Of a DNA stretch of 64,000 bases, positions 21,727-32,290 are shown one piece after another. Under the pieces are notes generated by a model, which searched no databases, was not told the origin of the DNA, and was given only the letters and a program-made list of their open reading frames with translations. Positions within the stretch are counted from its first letter, which is position 1, and each line of letters starts with the position of its first letter. The DNA comes from Tomocerus qinae (lineage: Eukaryota; Arthropoda; Collembola; Entomobryomorpha; Tomoceridae). A program made the translations under genes and the position numbers. The DNA is taken from contig CM034546.1 of assembly GCA_020055645.1 (NCBI GenBank), forward strand, positions 128,981,875-129,045,874, given 5' to 3'.

Positions 21727-22715
21727 TTTTAAAAAAAAATAATAATTTCCATTTGTGTCTGTCTTTTTTATTGTATTTTTGTTATTGTTATCCTTTGAAT
21801 TATTTTGCTGTGTCCAAAGGCAATCTCGATTTGAGACAGTAAAAGAAAATTATTATATTATTTAGGATTTTGGTAGTAACTATTTTTGGCTTCTATCCTG
21901 AGAATCAGAGAATGGTAATGTTTCTAAAACTGTACCAAAAAAGTGTACTTACTTATTACAATCTTTATTACAAAAGTTTCGGCTTATCCTGACCGGTTTG
22001 GCAAATATGGTTTTAACGTTAAATATTGTATAGTGTTTTGGAGTCACTTGTAGGTTAATTTATTTTACTATTTCTGCGGTTTCTTCTTCGGTGGAGTACA
22101 ATATAAAGTATGTGTCTTGACAAGTAATTGATCTTGTAGGCTATTCAAGTACTTTTATCGTCATAGTCATGAGTAAAATCTCATTCTCCTAGGGTGAACC
22201 GTATTTTTATGCTGAACAAAATTCAATATTTATTATATGTATTTAATATTTGCTAACATTGCTAATTTATAATTATTATTGGAATGGTTGGAACATTATA
22301 AAACGATATTATAAAAAGTTTTGAAATGTAAAACAATACAATACAAAAAAGTTTGCCAAAATCGCCCACATAAGTATGGTTTTCATCTGAAGCACAGTAA
22401 TCTGGCAAAACAGAAACAATTTGTTTCATTGTGGATGATATAGGCAAACTTGAATTTTTAAAGTTCAAAATTTGTCAAAAAATGACACATTTCAATCAAA
22501 ATAAGTCCAGGGTTTCATAAAGATGATTAAAAGTAAAACTGGTAAATTAAAATAATTTTTTTTCCAACCCCATAGTTATAATTTTTTTACATAAACACCA
22601 GTTGCATACACACACAGAATGCCCTAGTCCTATCCTACAATGCTTAAGTATTTCGAGACCTATGGCAGCAGAAAAGACGTCGTTTACCTACCAACCTAGT
22701 AAATGAAGTACCGAC
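21727..22715. other. LINE 3' flank and non-coding DNA
   Basis: The LINE stop is followed by an A-rich run (21727-21745) and AT-rich sequence. No clear poly-A end or target duplication was found, so the 3' end of the LINE is not fixed. Nothing else is recognised up to a 28-bp near-palindrome at 22716-22743 (AACCCACC...GGTGGGTT, one mismatch). Confidence 0.45.
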
Positions 22716-22772
22716 AACCCACCCATGCCGGCATAGGTGGGTTTTGCAAAAGAAAATTTAGATATCCTTTTT

Positions 22773-22923
22773 GGGTTGAAGTAAGGCAGTGGTTGCACAA
22801 ATACCTATCAATGTTACTGTTTTAATTAGGTTAGGTTTGGTCCCTCGAAAGCGTGTCCTGGCACGTCCTGTGTACTTCATGGCGCGATATTTTAAATTTG
22901 CAACCACTGTATTACTTCAACCC
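22773..22923. mobile_element. Short MITE with ~30-bp inverted ends
   Basis: GGGTTGAAGTAAGGCAGTGG at the left matches the inverse of CCACTGTATTACTTCAACCC at the right, with few mismatches. Total length 151 bp. An inner CAGTGGTTGCA / TGCAACCACTG pair resembles hAT ends, but no clean 8-bp duplication is present, so the superfamily is open. Confidence 0.6.
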
Positions 22924-23244
22924 TTATTTGAACGCTAACAAATTGTGTTCTAATTTAAGGATGAAATTATTTCATTATTACCGATTTTAGCTCATTTAAG
23001 TATAATTAAATATTTTAAAACTATTTTAAGTATATGGACTAAATTGAGTATTATACTCGCCATGTAAGTATACCTGCATGGTAATCCTATATAACAACCT
23101 TGTACCTCCCATGCACGTTGACATGTCATAATGCAGTTTTAGCTCCCACGTTGAGATGCTATGCTCGGCTGCAGGTTCTCATTGAAGATCAGTCTTTTAT
23201 AATGCAAGAATACATGTCCGTTATGTCCAGCTTATTCATGATAA

Positions 23245-23427
23245 TGTGTGTTAGGGGGAGAGCACAGTATCTACTATAGTAGTAGAGCTGTGCTACCGCT
23301 CAAGCCTGGGGTGGCTTACTTGCAGTGACTCCCGGACAACTTTACTGAGTGTACAGACTTACACGAAGAGACTTTGGTGAGGGGTACTGAACCATTATGT
23401 GGTACAGCCCTACACTGTCCCGTACTC
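23245..23427 (-). mobile_element. 3' end fragment of the I-group LINE
   Basis: Read on the minus strand, CTGCAAGTAAG, then GGCTTGAGCGGTAG, then CTCTCCCCCTAACACAC follow in the order seen in the 3' region of the LINE at 50480-50580. This is a 5'-truncated relative, typical of LINE insertions. It ends directly against the foldback element at 23428. Confidence 0.6.
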
Positions 23428-25448
23428 TATTACGAACGCCACATTACTTTTCTGAATAGACCTCGCGAACAATGTGATTAAAAGATAAAAAGACAATGAA
23501 AGCCCTCGCTCGACTCGGCTCACCGAGGCATATGCGTACCTATTGAAAGAGTGCACAGTGGGTTTAAGTCATAAGAAAAGTGGACATAACGGGGCAGTGT
23601 AATGAGTAAGGAGTAGGGACTAGGAGATGGTTGAAGAGCATGAATTACACATTGTAAAGTGGCACACAAATAAATAAAGCACAAAACACTCAGAAATTAA
23701 ACAATTAAAATTTATTTTTTAATCAATATTTTTAAAAATTATAAAGCGAATTGTTTTTAAAAACGAAAACTCACACAAAAAACATTTTCCCATAAAAGCC
23801 AAATATTTCGACAAACTCGTACAAAAATTGACGATTTCGTTTAAATGTGAGATGTTTAGACCAGTTCACACATAAAACGAAGTTTTAGTATAAATGCGAA
23901 TTGTTTGGTCAAACTCGAACTTAAAATGACGATTTTGCAAAAATACGAATTGTTTCGGCAAACTCGTACAAAAAGCGTAAATTTCGTACAATTGCGAATT
24001 GTTTAGACCAATTCGCAACAAAAACGAAGTTTTCGTATGAATGCGAATTGTTTACACCAATTCGCACTAAAAACGACATTTTCGCAAAAATACGAATTTT
24101 CTCGGCTAACTCGTGCAAAAAAATTAAAATTCGTATAATTGCGAATTTTCTCGGCTAACTCGTGCAAAAAAATTAAATTCGTATAATTGCGAATTTTCTC
24201 GGCTAACTCGTGCAAAAAAATTAAATTCGTATAATTGCGAATTTTCTCGGCTAACTCGTGCAGAAAAATTAAATTCGTATAAATGCGAATTGTTTTGACC
24301 AATTCGCAATAAAAACGAAGTCTTCGTATAAATGCGAATTGTTTAGACCAATTTGCACTAAAATCGAAGTCTTCGTATAAATGAGAATTGTTTTGACTTA
24401 TTGTATATATGTATGAGTTGCAATATTGAGTTTGCTGAAACAACTCGCATTCATACAAAAATGTTTCTGTGTTAATTAGTCGAAACAATTCGCATTTTTG
24501 CGAAATTTTCTTTTTTTAGTGCGAATTGGTGTAAACAGTTCGCATTTATACGAAAATATTGTTTTTAGTGCGAATTGGTCAGAACAATTCGCATTTATAC
24601 GAAGACTTCGTTTTTATTGCGAATTGGTCAAAACAATTCGCATTTATACGAATTTAATTTTTCTGCACGAGTTAGCCGAGAAAATTCGCAATTATACGAA
24701 TTTAATTTTTTGCACGAGTTAGCCGAGAAAATTCGCAATTATACGAATTTAATTTTTTTGCACGAGTTAGCCGAGAAAATTCGTATTTTTGCGAAAATGT
24801 CGTTTTTAGTGCGAATTGGTGTAAACAATTCGCATTCATACGAAAACTTCGTTTTTGTTGCGAATTGGTCTAAACAATTCGCAATTGTACGAAATTTACG
24901 CTTTTTGTACGAGTTTGCCGAAACAATTCGTATTTTTGCAAAATCGTCATTTTAAGTTCGAGTTTGACCAAACAATTCGCATTTATACTAAAACTTCGTT
25001 TTATGTGTGAACTGGTCTAAACATCTCACATTTAAACGAAATCGTCAATTTTTGTACGAGTTTGTCGAAATATTTGGCTTTTATGGGAAAATGTTTTTTG
25101 TGTGAGTTTTCGTTTTTAAAAACAATTCGCTTTATAATTTTTAAAAATATTGATTAAAAAATAAATTTTAATTGTTTAATTTCTGAGTGTTTTGTGCTTT
25201 ATTTATTTGTGTGCCACTTTACAATGTGTAATTCATGCTCTTCAACCATCTCCTAGTCCCTACTCCTTACTCATTACACTGCCCCGTTATGTCCACTTTT
25301 CTTATGACTTAAACCCACTGTGCACTCTTTCAATAGGTACGCATATGCCTCGGTGAGCCGAGTCGAGCGAGGGCTTTCATTGTCTTTTTATCTTTTAATC
25401 CCATTGTTCGCGAGGTCTATTCAGAAAAGTAATGTGGCGTTCGTAATA
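23428..25448. mobile_element. 2.0-kb foldback palindrome with hairpin monomer arms
   Basis: The left end TATTACGAACGCCAC and right end GTGGCGTTCGTAATA are exact inverses. About 290 bp of each arm is unique-looking inverted sequence, and the rest is an array of about 48-bp monomers. The arms meet around a spacer near 24390-24520. Each monomer itself contains dyads: GCGAATTG ... CAATTCGC, and often ACGAAG/CTTCGT. The left arm has about one monomer more than the right. The architecture matches Foldback-type elements (long inverted repeats made of sub-repeats). TA may be the target duplication. No coding sequence is credible. Confidence 0.85.
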
Positions 25449-25771
25449 CCTATGTGTGCTTAGGTGGCAAGGTTAGGTGAGCTGACCGCATTAGGTGTGA
25501 TAGTCATCGCAACCTCCTGCATCCCTTCGCATGTGCTCCTCGGTCCAGTATATCACTAGGTAAACTCGTAGTGTACACCTAACCAAGAGAGCAATTTGCA
25601 CACTGCAGACAGTGTAAGGAAAGATAGTCATATTGTCACCAAGATAGGCAAATCAATGCTAATAACGAATATACGGCAAAGATAGCTTCTCCCAATTCCA
25701 GACTAACTAACACACAACCTGAGGCGCTCTTAGGATTCGAACCCAAGATTGCAGACAGACAGCCAGGTTTT
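25449..25771 (-). mobile_element. Probable tRNA-derived SINE, 5' cut
   Basis: On the minus strand GGGTTCGAATCC is a perfect RNA polymerase III B box, at about 25734-25745. No good A box lies upstream, where a palindromic MITE begins. The remainder shows no coding. It is sandwiched between the foldback element and the MITE. Confidence 0.4.
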
Positions 25772-25977
25772 TACTATGATCGCCAAATAACTTTGGACAA
25801 TAAGATTGAAGAACAATAAAACCGATAAGAAAATATAATAGGCGAACAAGGGGCTCACTGAAGCACGAACTCCTGTATTGTTCTTGCTCACTGAACCGCG
25901 AACTCGCCTATTATATTTTCTTATCGGTTTTATTGTTCTTCAATCTTATTGTCCAAAGTTATTTGGCGATCGTAGTA
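25772..25977. mobile_element. Palindromic MITE, ~206 bp
   Basis: TACTATGATCGCCAAATAAC at the left is the near-inverse of the right end GTTATTTGGCGATCGTAGTA. Arms of about 70 bp flank a loop that contains two direct copies of GCTCACTGAA. No coding content. Superfamily not assigned. Confidence 0.7.
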
Positions 25978-26038
25978 CACCATTAGACCGTCCTGTACGC
26001 CCAACTCATGATAATACTTGATTTGTATATCCATGCTT

Positions 26039-26986
26039 TTATCCAAAACAATAGGAAAGTTGAACAAGGTTACATAACTTTACTAATTTCCTATCACTTT
26101 TATTACAATCAATTTTATCGGAGTACCTTTCCATTTGAATATTTCTGATCCAAATTTTCTCGGCGTTTTGCCATTCCAGTAAAGTTAATCCTTCTATTTT
26201 CACTTTGAAAAATTCAACTGTTTTCCACCAGAATTTAAAACTACTTTTTTGGTACATTCCCTTGATGACAAACGATTTTTCAACTTTCTTCTTCAGATTG
26301 GAAATTATCGCATTATCCAAAGTATACATCGTATTCGTATTAGCTTTCTCCAGGTGGAGAATATTGACACTTATTAAATATTCGCTGACTTTCTGGATAA
26401 ATGTCACTAATTCTCGTTTTAGCTCTGGGTCAGCATCATTTATTCCTGAAAAATCTTCTAGTATTTTTTGTCCAATAAAAGCATCGGTGTGCGTATTAAC
26501 CAACGATTTTCAGAATCGAAAAATATATCACTGGCAACTTGTTGCTTCGTCTGCAACATTTTCCTTGGTAGCTATCTAGTGCCAGTAAAATGTCAGTCAA
26601 CTCCTCGTCACGTTTCATCTATAGGTAGATTTAATTCTCTTCTAACAGTAACTAAAAGCCTACAGGCTGCTTGCTCTTCCAAAAGAGGTGTAGACTTAGG
26701 ACGTAGCGGAGAAATTCTAGTTTTGGCAGTAACGAAAACAGTTTTTACGATTCCATCTGTTTCTTTCATTCGTCGATATACTACCGCTGGAAATGCCTTT
26801 TCACTGGCATTGCGAAACAAATGTAGTTGGAAGTGGAGAGTTGGAAATGGAAGTGACATACTTCATGTTCAAAGAGTAGCTTCGGGATATTTTCAAATGA
26901 CTAATAGTTACTAACTTTTCAACCCAATTGCTCCATTTTGCGTTATGAGGGCTCATCCCATCCGACTCAACTCCTCCAGGTATCAT
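26039..26986 (-). mobile_element. BEL/Pao retrotransposon fossil, fragment
   Basis: Minus-strand pieces match the middle of a BEL/Pao Pol in the right order. First comes a connection region (KWSNWVEKL...HLKISRSY). Then comes the RNase H-like part (HLFRNASEKAF, VVYRRMKETDG, FVTAKTRISPL). Then comes the entry to the integrase (NAEKIWIRNIQMERYSDKI). LTRs, Gag, protease and the catalytic reverse transcriptase core are absent. It is truncated at both ends and broken several times; it looks old. Confidence 0.7.
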
Positions 26987-27118
26987 GTAGTAGAATTATT
27001 ACTAAGAATCCTAGGATGTCGAAAACTGACATGAGCAGTTATAACACTTTCCTTTTCGTGGGGCGACGATTTTTACTAAAAATTTCTGACTTCAATTTCT
27101 AGATTCTTTGTAATTTTG

Positions 27119-27166
27119 AATGCTTATTTTTCATGTATGCCTAGGCATACATGAAAAATAAGCATT
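27119..27166. repeat. 48-bp perfect palindrome
   Basis: The sequence around the CTAG centre at 27141-27144 is its own reverse complement with no loop; TGCTTATTTTTCATGTATGC forms the left arm. It could extrude a cruciform. No function is apparent. Confidence 0.8.
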
Positions 27167-27854
27167 TTGAGCTAGCTTAACTACATCTTCTTCATGGAAG
27201 TTCTCATTGAAAATCAGTCTTTTGTAATGCAACATATTATGATTCATTGTCTTCCTAATGAAAAGAGGTATCGTGAACGCGATACTATAACACCTAACTA
27301 ACCCAAAGAAAATAGAAAATATATTGAGAAGAAATGGTATATTATTAGATTTATTGGGGGTTCGGAACAAGTGAAAATGTGTGGAAAAATTACATGACTA
27401 CAGCCGATCCCTAATTCCCCCCACTTGGGGATCTCCATGTAAATAAACACTCGCCAATGACGTCATTGGCGAGCTTTTCCCACCCACTTTTCATTTTTTA
27501 ATTTCCCCATAGGGATGTGCCGCAGGTTGTAACTAACCTAACAACTGAAATGGAATACTTTAACATGTGGATCTTCATAACATCAGAATCGGATATATAC
27601 AAACAGCCTTAAGTCACATATTTTAGCTGTTTTCCAGCTCAATTTTAATTATTATTTGGTTGCGTAGCACTGAGTTGTAAAGAAATCTTGACTGAAAATC
27701 AATAGACCACCCAAGATGATTGGGAGGCCTATCGTACCCACGTATTGATGTTTATGTATGCCTTTATTTAAATGTATGTAAATATTTTTATTTTGTTAGT
27801 GACCCTCTGAGTGACACAAAAGGCGTCATGTAGTTTATTGAAAAATAAGCAATA
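27167..27854. other. Upstream region of the ArfGAP-like gene
   Basis: No frame is recognised. It contains the CCAAT/CRE palindrome at 27450-27473 and AT-rich sequence. This is the likely promoter and 5' UTR of the gene that starts at 27855. Confidence 0.5.
27450..27473. promoter_or_regulatory. CCAAT-CRE-ATTGG palindrome
   Basis: A 24-bp perfect palindrome. Its centre is TGACGTCA, the consensus site for CREB/ATF bZIP dimers. It is flanked by inverted CCAAT boxes (CCAAT on the left, ATTGG on the right), which are NF-Y-type motifs. It lies about 380 bp upstream of the ArfGAP-like ATG. Regulatory use is inference. Confidence 0.45.
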
Positions 27855-28529
27855 ATGACAGAAGAAATTTTATACAGTAAGCCCAAGGGGAAAAAGGTTC
27901 TTCAACGTTTATTAGCAATTCCAGGGAACCAATTCTGCTTTGACTGCAAGGAAAAAGATCCCACATATGCTAGTGTCACTTATGGAACTTATTTATGCAA
28001 CAACTGCTCTAACACTCACTACACTTGCCGTTTATCATCAGCTCGATCTATATCATTATTATCAAGTTGGTCATGGATACAACTTCGTCACATGCAACTG
28101 GGCGAAAATGAAAAAGCAATAAGTTTTTTTAATCAACACCAAAGTAATTTTCTCAACATAAAGGAAAAGTACAAATCTTATGCGGCCGAACTTTACAGAA
28201 AAAAACTTCAAGAAGCAGTCTTCAAATATAACGAGAAATATGGACAAGAGATAAGTTTGGATACAATCGGAAATGAGAATTTTCAGGAAAGTTGCCAATT
28301 TGGGACCATGACTAAACCACTATCTTTAGACCACGCTACATCAATAGAGGAGATTCAATTTACATTCAATGGAGACGGGTGGTTTCAGACGGGTGAAGAG
28401 ATGGTTTTAGATGAAGATGAGGATATTCAATGTACCTCCTTTGCAGAAGATGATACTTTGGAAAAGTCCCAACCGCTGGAAAAAACTCATCCTCCAAAAA
28501 TCAAAGAAGAAAATTATGATGCTTTTAAG
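27855..28529 (+). CDS. ArfGAP2/3-like protein, 5' exon
   Basis: ArfGAP proteins stimulate GTP hydrolysis by Arf on Golgi and COPI membranes. Residues 10-130 follow the ArfGAP2/3 pattern. RLLAIPGNQFCFDC starts a C4 zinc finger with Cys 28, 31, 48 and 51 (CX2CX16CX2C). Next come YASVTYGTYLC, SWSWIQLRHMQLGEN and a region matching the YREKI helix. The catalytic loop is unusual. Family members have an HRSLGVHLSFIRS-like run with the arginine finger; here it reads HYTCRLSSARSIS, with Tyr at the Arg position and two residues fewer. The frame passes into a probable splice donor AAG/GTAAAG at 28529, so 225 codons form one exon in phase 0. Later exons are not identified. It may be non-catalytic or a decaying paralogue. 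Confidence 0.7.
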
Positions 28530-28799
28530 GTAAAGCTTTTATATTTCATACATCTATTATATTTAATAACTTAGGTTACTACTAAGCAACTAGCGAAATT
28601 CCTTCCAAATAGGAATTTTCTACAGTCAGGAATAGAATGAAAGTAGTTAGAGGAGAAATAGTGCATTGTTTGAGCGGCAAATGAAATAATGTACTGTATG
28701 AGAACGAAAAGTCTCATGACATTTCAGCACTATCGTTCTCCTTTGCTAAGTAATATACTTAAAATTAAAATTATATTTTTGGACCATTTCTGTCATATC

Positions 28800-28878
28800 T
28801 CTAAAACCTACAGCAACCCGTAACAGAAGCTCGCTTGAGCTGAGTAAAGGGGACCTTGTGCACGTTTTTGGTGCAATA
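28800..28878 (-). mobile_element. AGCTCGCCTGA-element tail, left half, split by hAT
   Basis: AAACCTACAGCAACCCGTAACAGAAGCTCGC is the inverse of the tail of the elements at 38063-38112 and 39240-39287. After the hAT element the homology resumes (29694 on, ATAGTAGAAATAAATTTGTTT). The hAT thus landed in an older copy of this element, which lies in the presumed ArfGAP intron. Confidence 0.6.
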
Positions 28879-29685
28879 CAGGGTTGTGGGTCGGGTTTTT
28901 TATGGGTTGGGGTTTTTGGGGTTTTTTGGCAAAAAACCCACCCCGCTTCACTTAAAAAACCCGGGGTTTATTGGGTTTTTTACAAAACATGCTATAATGT
29001 ACACTAAAGCTCCATCTATATAAGCAAAACATACTAACTTTGTCATATTTCTATTTGAAAATGTAAACAAATGCATAATCAGGTGGAAACAAAATATTTA
29101 GCTTTTATACTTTATAAAATATACTTGCAGTAATTCGTGTGAATATATATAAACATCACGATCGTGATGTGATTGTTTTATGTATATATTTTAATCGCCG
29201 TGAAGATATTGGTTTCATTACATAATTAACTTCTACTTACGAATTGCCAATGAATGCATAAGTGGAATCATTAATTATACTCAATTTTAATTAATCACTT
29301 ACATATTTATTACTGTACTGCTTTAAGCTCCTTATTAATGAAGGAATTTCTTAAAGTCATTTTAACCAGTAATATATAATAATACATAGTTTTTCACTAG
29401 TTATCAAACATAGGTGCTCACGAAAAATACTTCGTGTTAACTGTGCTAAAACATGTTAAAAATTAAATTTTTATGCCTTAATTTTTGATTTTATAGACGT
29501 AAATACTGGTAGCTTTGGTGTTAACATGGTTGTTGTTATTTGTCAGCTGTAGTTTTCCTATATATACTATAGTATAGGCTTGTATTTATGCCTATAATTA
29601 TATAAAAAACCCTTAAACCCAAAAAACCCAAAAAACCCGGGGTCGAGGGTTTTTTCCTAAAAAACCCGGGTTTTTCGATACCTTG
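28879..29685. mobile_element. G-rich hAT element (family B), copy 1
   Basis: 807 bp, beginning CAGGGTTGTGGGTCGGG and ending CGATACCTTG (inverse CAAGGTATCG). It has an exact 8-bp duplication GTGCAATA (28871-28878, 29686-29693). Both ends are built of G-run and T-run blocks (GGGTTTTTT type) in inverted orientation. The interior is AT-rich with no transposase. The duplication length and CA..TG ends fit hAT. Confidence 0.8.
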
Positions 29686-29693
29686 GTGCAATA

Positions 29694-30680
29694 TAGTAGA
29701 AATAAATTTGTTTTGATTATTAAAGTTAACAAAAACGTATTTAGGGGGAACTAGGATGCTTAAGCATCCCTAAACATTTTGAAAGTACACTAGGTATAAT
29801 CGTGTTTTCATCATTTATTAATAAGAGGTAAACTCTTATTCTTGCCAGTAGTTTGTGTTTCTGTCTGTCTGTGTACCCACTCCTCCATGCATAAGCTGTG
29901 TGGTCAATAACTTGACATTGACAAAATTGACAAAAATTGACAAAATGTTAATGTAAATTGCCGCATAAATTGTCCTGCAAATGAGATAAAATGAGCCTTA
30001 CTGTCCGAATTACCCCAGGGAGATAATTTTCAATAAATCTCGCTTCTCATTGGTCGATGCATTTTTGAAATTGACCAATCAGAGCACAGCATTTCATTTC
30101 AAAATTTTATGATTTTCATAAAGCATTCCCAGCGAAAATATTTACTGAAATACTGAACTTTGCATTACCGACTTGTGATCATAGAAGTAAACTTCCCATC
30201 CATTTTTCCCAACATCCCCATCCACCATTCCATCCGGATGTTTAGATGGGCTGGAAGGGATGGTAACAATTTCTTGGATGGTCGTGATGGTCTGGATGGG
30301 ATGGTTTAATTTTTTTGGATGTTGGTGAATGGTGATGGGCTAGATGGGATGGGGTTGGTTGTAACATCCTTTTGGAGTAGATTGGATGTGCTTTAGGCAT
30401 ACAACATGCATGCAACTAGACTTTCCAAGAAGCTTATTTTTAGAACTAAAGGGTTCGAAATAACCGACCGCAAGAAATGACACGCTATTTTTCTAATTTG
30501 CGTTCGCACAAATGCAAATAAATGTTTGAATTAAGCAAATTATGAAGGGGTACTTATTATGGAAGTACCCTTTAAGCTTCTAAGCTTGATGGGTTGGATG
30601 GGATGTTTAAAGTTTTCAACATTAATATTTTTTGAATTTGCACTGATTTTGATAGACAATATTAATATTTTTTGAAATTG
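29694..30680. other. Non-coding DNA with a GGATG-rich patch
   Basis: No gene seen. At 30190-30370 variants of GGATGG and CCATCC recur many times (GGGATGG, GGATGGTC, GATGGGATGG), a degenerate simple repeat. At 30035-30090 an inverted pair ATTGGTC...GACCAAT flanks a short loop. Confidence 0.45.
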
Positions 30681-30975
30681 TATTGATTTTTAACATATTT
30701 TGATTTTGTATTCTTTAGTCAATATTAACATATTTTGATTTTGTATTCTTTTTGGTAGTCAATATTAACATATTTTGATTTTGTATTCTTTTTGGTAGTC
30801 AATATTAACATATTTTGATTTTGTATTCTTTTTGGTAGTCAATATTAACATATTTTGATTTTGTATTCTTTTTGGTAGTCAATATTAACATATTTTGATT
30901 TTGTATTTTTTTTGGTTCTCAATATTAACATATTTCGATTTTGTATTCATTTTGGTTCTCAATATTAACATTACT
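30681..30975. repeat. 40-bp minisatellite, about 7 units
   Basis: Exact 40-bp spacing: the landmark AATATTAACATATTTTGATT starts at 30721, 30761, 30801, 30841, 30881 and 30921, with partial units on each side. The last two units have diverged. Related sequence appears at 36318-36363, and the longer degenerate arrays at 37130-37990 and 38860-39190 use similar words. Confidence 0.85.
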
Positions 30976-31007
30976 AATAGGCCCGTTCTCCGAACGGAAA
31001 ATGGGTA

Positions 31008-31037
31008 ACCCCTTAATGGGGTTGCCCATTAAGGGGT
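31008..31037. repeat. Short perfect hairpin
   Basis: ACCCCTTAATGGG, loop GTTG, then CCCATTAAGGGGT: a 13-bp perfect stem. No T-run or coding gene beside it gives it a role. Confidence 0.6.
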
Positions 31038-31339
31038 CATAAGTGTGCATTATGCATTAAAAAAGCATGAAAATTAACAGATTAAATTTTTTTAAAATTG
31101 CTTGCTACATTTCTACAACACGGGGAAAAATACAATACTTATCGAATCAACATAGTGTGCCAGATTCAGCATCATTTGACCAAACAGCGAAAAGTAAATG
31201 TTTGAAGCCCTTACATTAGCGCCTGATTTTCATTATATCATTAATATTATAAGTACATAATATTTAATTTTCAATCATTCCGTGATTTTACATTACCCCA
31301 TCATTTTAAATAGACGTCATTTTAAATAATCACATCATT

Positions 31340-31935
31340 TTATAACCCCGTTATTTTCAATAACCCCGTTATTTTCAATAACCCCGTTATTTTCAATAAC
31401 CCCGTTATTTTCAATAACCCCGTTATTTTCAATAACCCCGTTATTTTCAATAACCCAGTTATTTTCAATAACCCCGTTATTTTCAATAACCCCGTTATTT
31501 TCAATAACCCCGTTATTTTCAATAACCCCGTTATTTTCAATAACCCCGTTATTTTCAATAACCCCGTTATTTTCAATAACCCCGTTATTTTCAATAACCC
31601 CGTTATTTTCAATAACCCCGTTATTTTCAATAACCCCGTTATTTTCAATAACCCCGTTATTTTCAATAACCCCGTTATTTTCAATAACCCCGTTATTTTC
31701 AATAACCCCGTTATTTTCAATAACCCCGTTATTTTCAATAACCCCGTTATTTTCAATAACCCCGTTATTTTCAATAACCCCGTTATTTTCAATAACCCCG
31801 TTATTTTCAATAACCCCGTTATTTTCAATAACCCCGTTATTTTCAATAACCCCGTTATTTTCAATAACCCCGTTATTTTCAATAACCCCGTTATTTTCAA
31901 TAACCCCGTTATTTTCAATAACCCCGTTATTTTAG
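31340..31935. repeat. 18-bp satellite, about 32 units
   Basis: The unit AACCCCGTTATTTTCAAT repeats head to tail with almost no variation; one unit near 31453 reads AACCCAG. Degenerate units (GTTATTTTA-type) extend to about 31260 on the left and 32130 on the right. As the period is a multiple of three, a minus-strand frame reading KITGLL repeats stays open, but it is not a gene. Confidence 0.9.
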
Positions 31936-32142
31936 ATAACCCCGACATGTTAAACAGCCTCCTTATTTTAAACATTTCCAATATTTTAATTAACCTCGTT
32001 ATTTTACTTAACCACGTTATTTTAATTAATCCATTTCAATCTTCATTCGTTATTTAGTTTTAACATATCCCGTCACCTTAATTAAACGTGTTATTTTAAT
32101 TGCCCCTTATATGTTATTTGGTCCAATTATTTTATTTTAAAT
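31936..32142. other. Degenerate flank of the 18-bp satellite
   Basis: Worn units such as CCTCGTTATTTTACTTAA show how the array decays at its edge. Nothing else is seen. Confidence 0.5.
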
Positions 32143-32290
32143 GATGAATTGAAGCTGTGAGATGTAGAAGTCTTACTTTCAATTTTATTTTCGTTGACAA
32201 CGGAAATTAAATCATTTTGAAATACAAAATAGCTGAATCCCTATGGGCATATAAAGAAATGCCATGGTAAATTGAGGTCAGTGGACTCGA
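32143..32290. repeat. Left arm of a 3.6-kb inverted pair
   Basis: GAATTGAAGCTGTGAGATGT and following bases are inverted at 35620-35775. The first 52 bp match almost exactly and the next about 60 bp loosely. The arms embrace the nested block at 32572-34723. Confidence 0.6.

Noticed and set aside
23921-24955. Repeat-containing proteins on both strands of the foldback arms
   Set aside because: The ~48-bp monomer is a multiple of three and lacks stops in some frames; mirrored frames on both arms show it is structural DNA.
26468-26914. Plus-strand 148-residue frame
   Set aside because: Antisense of the BEL/Pao fragment, whose minus-strand motifs are specific.
31340-31981. A 213-residue KITGLL-repeat protein on the minus strand
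   Set aside because: It is the 18-bp satellite read in an open frame; a period divisible by three keeps frames open.
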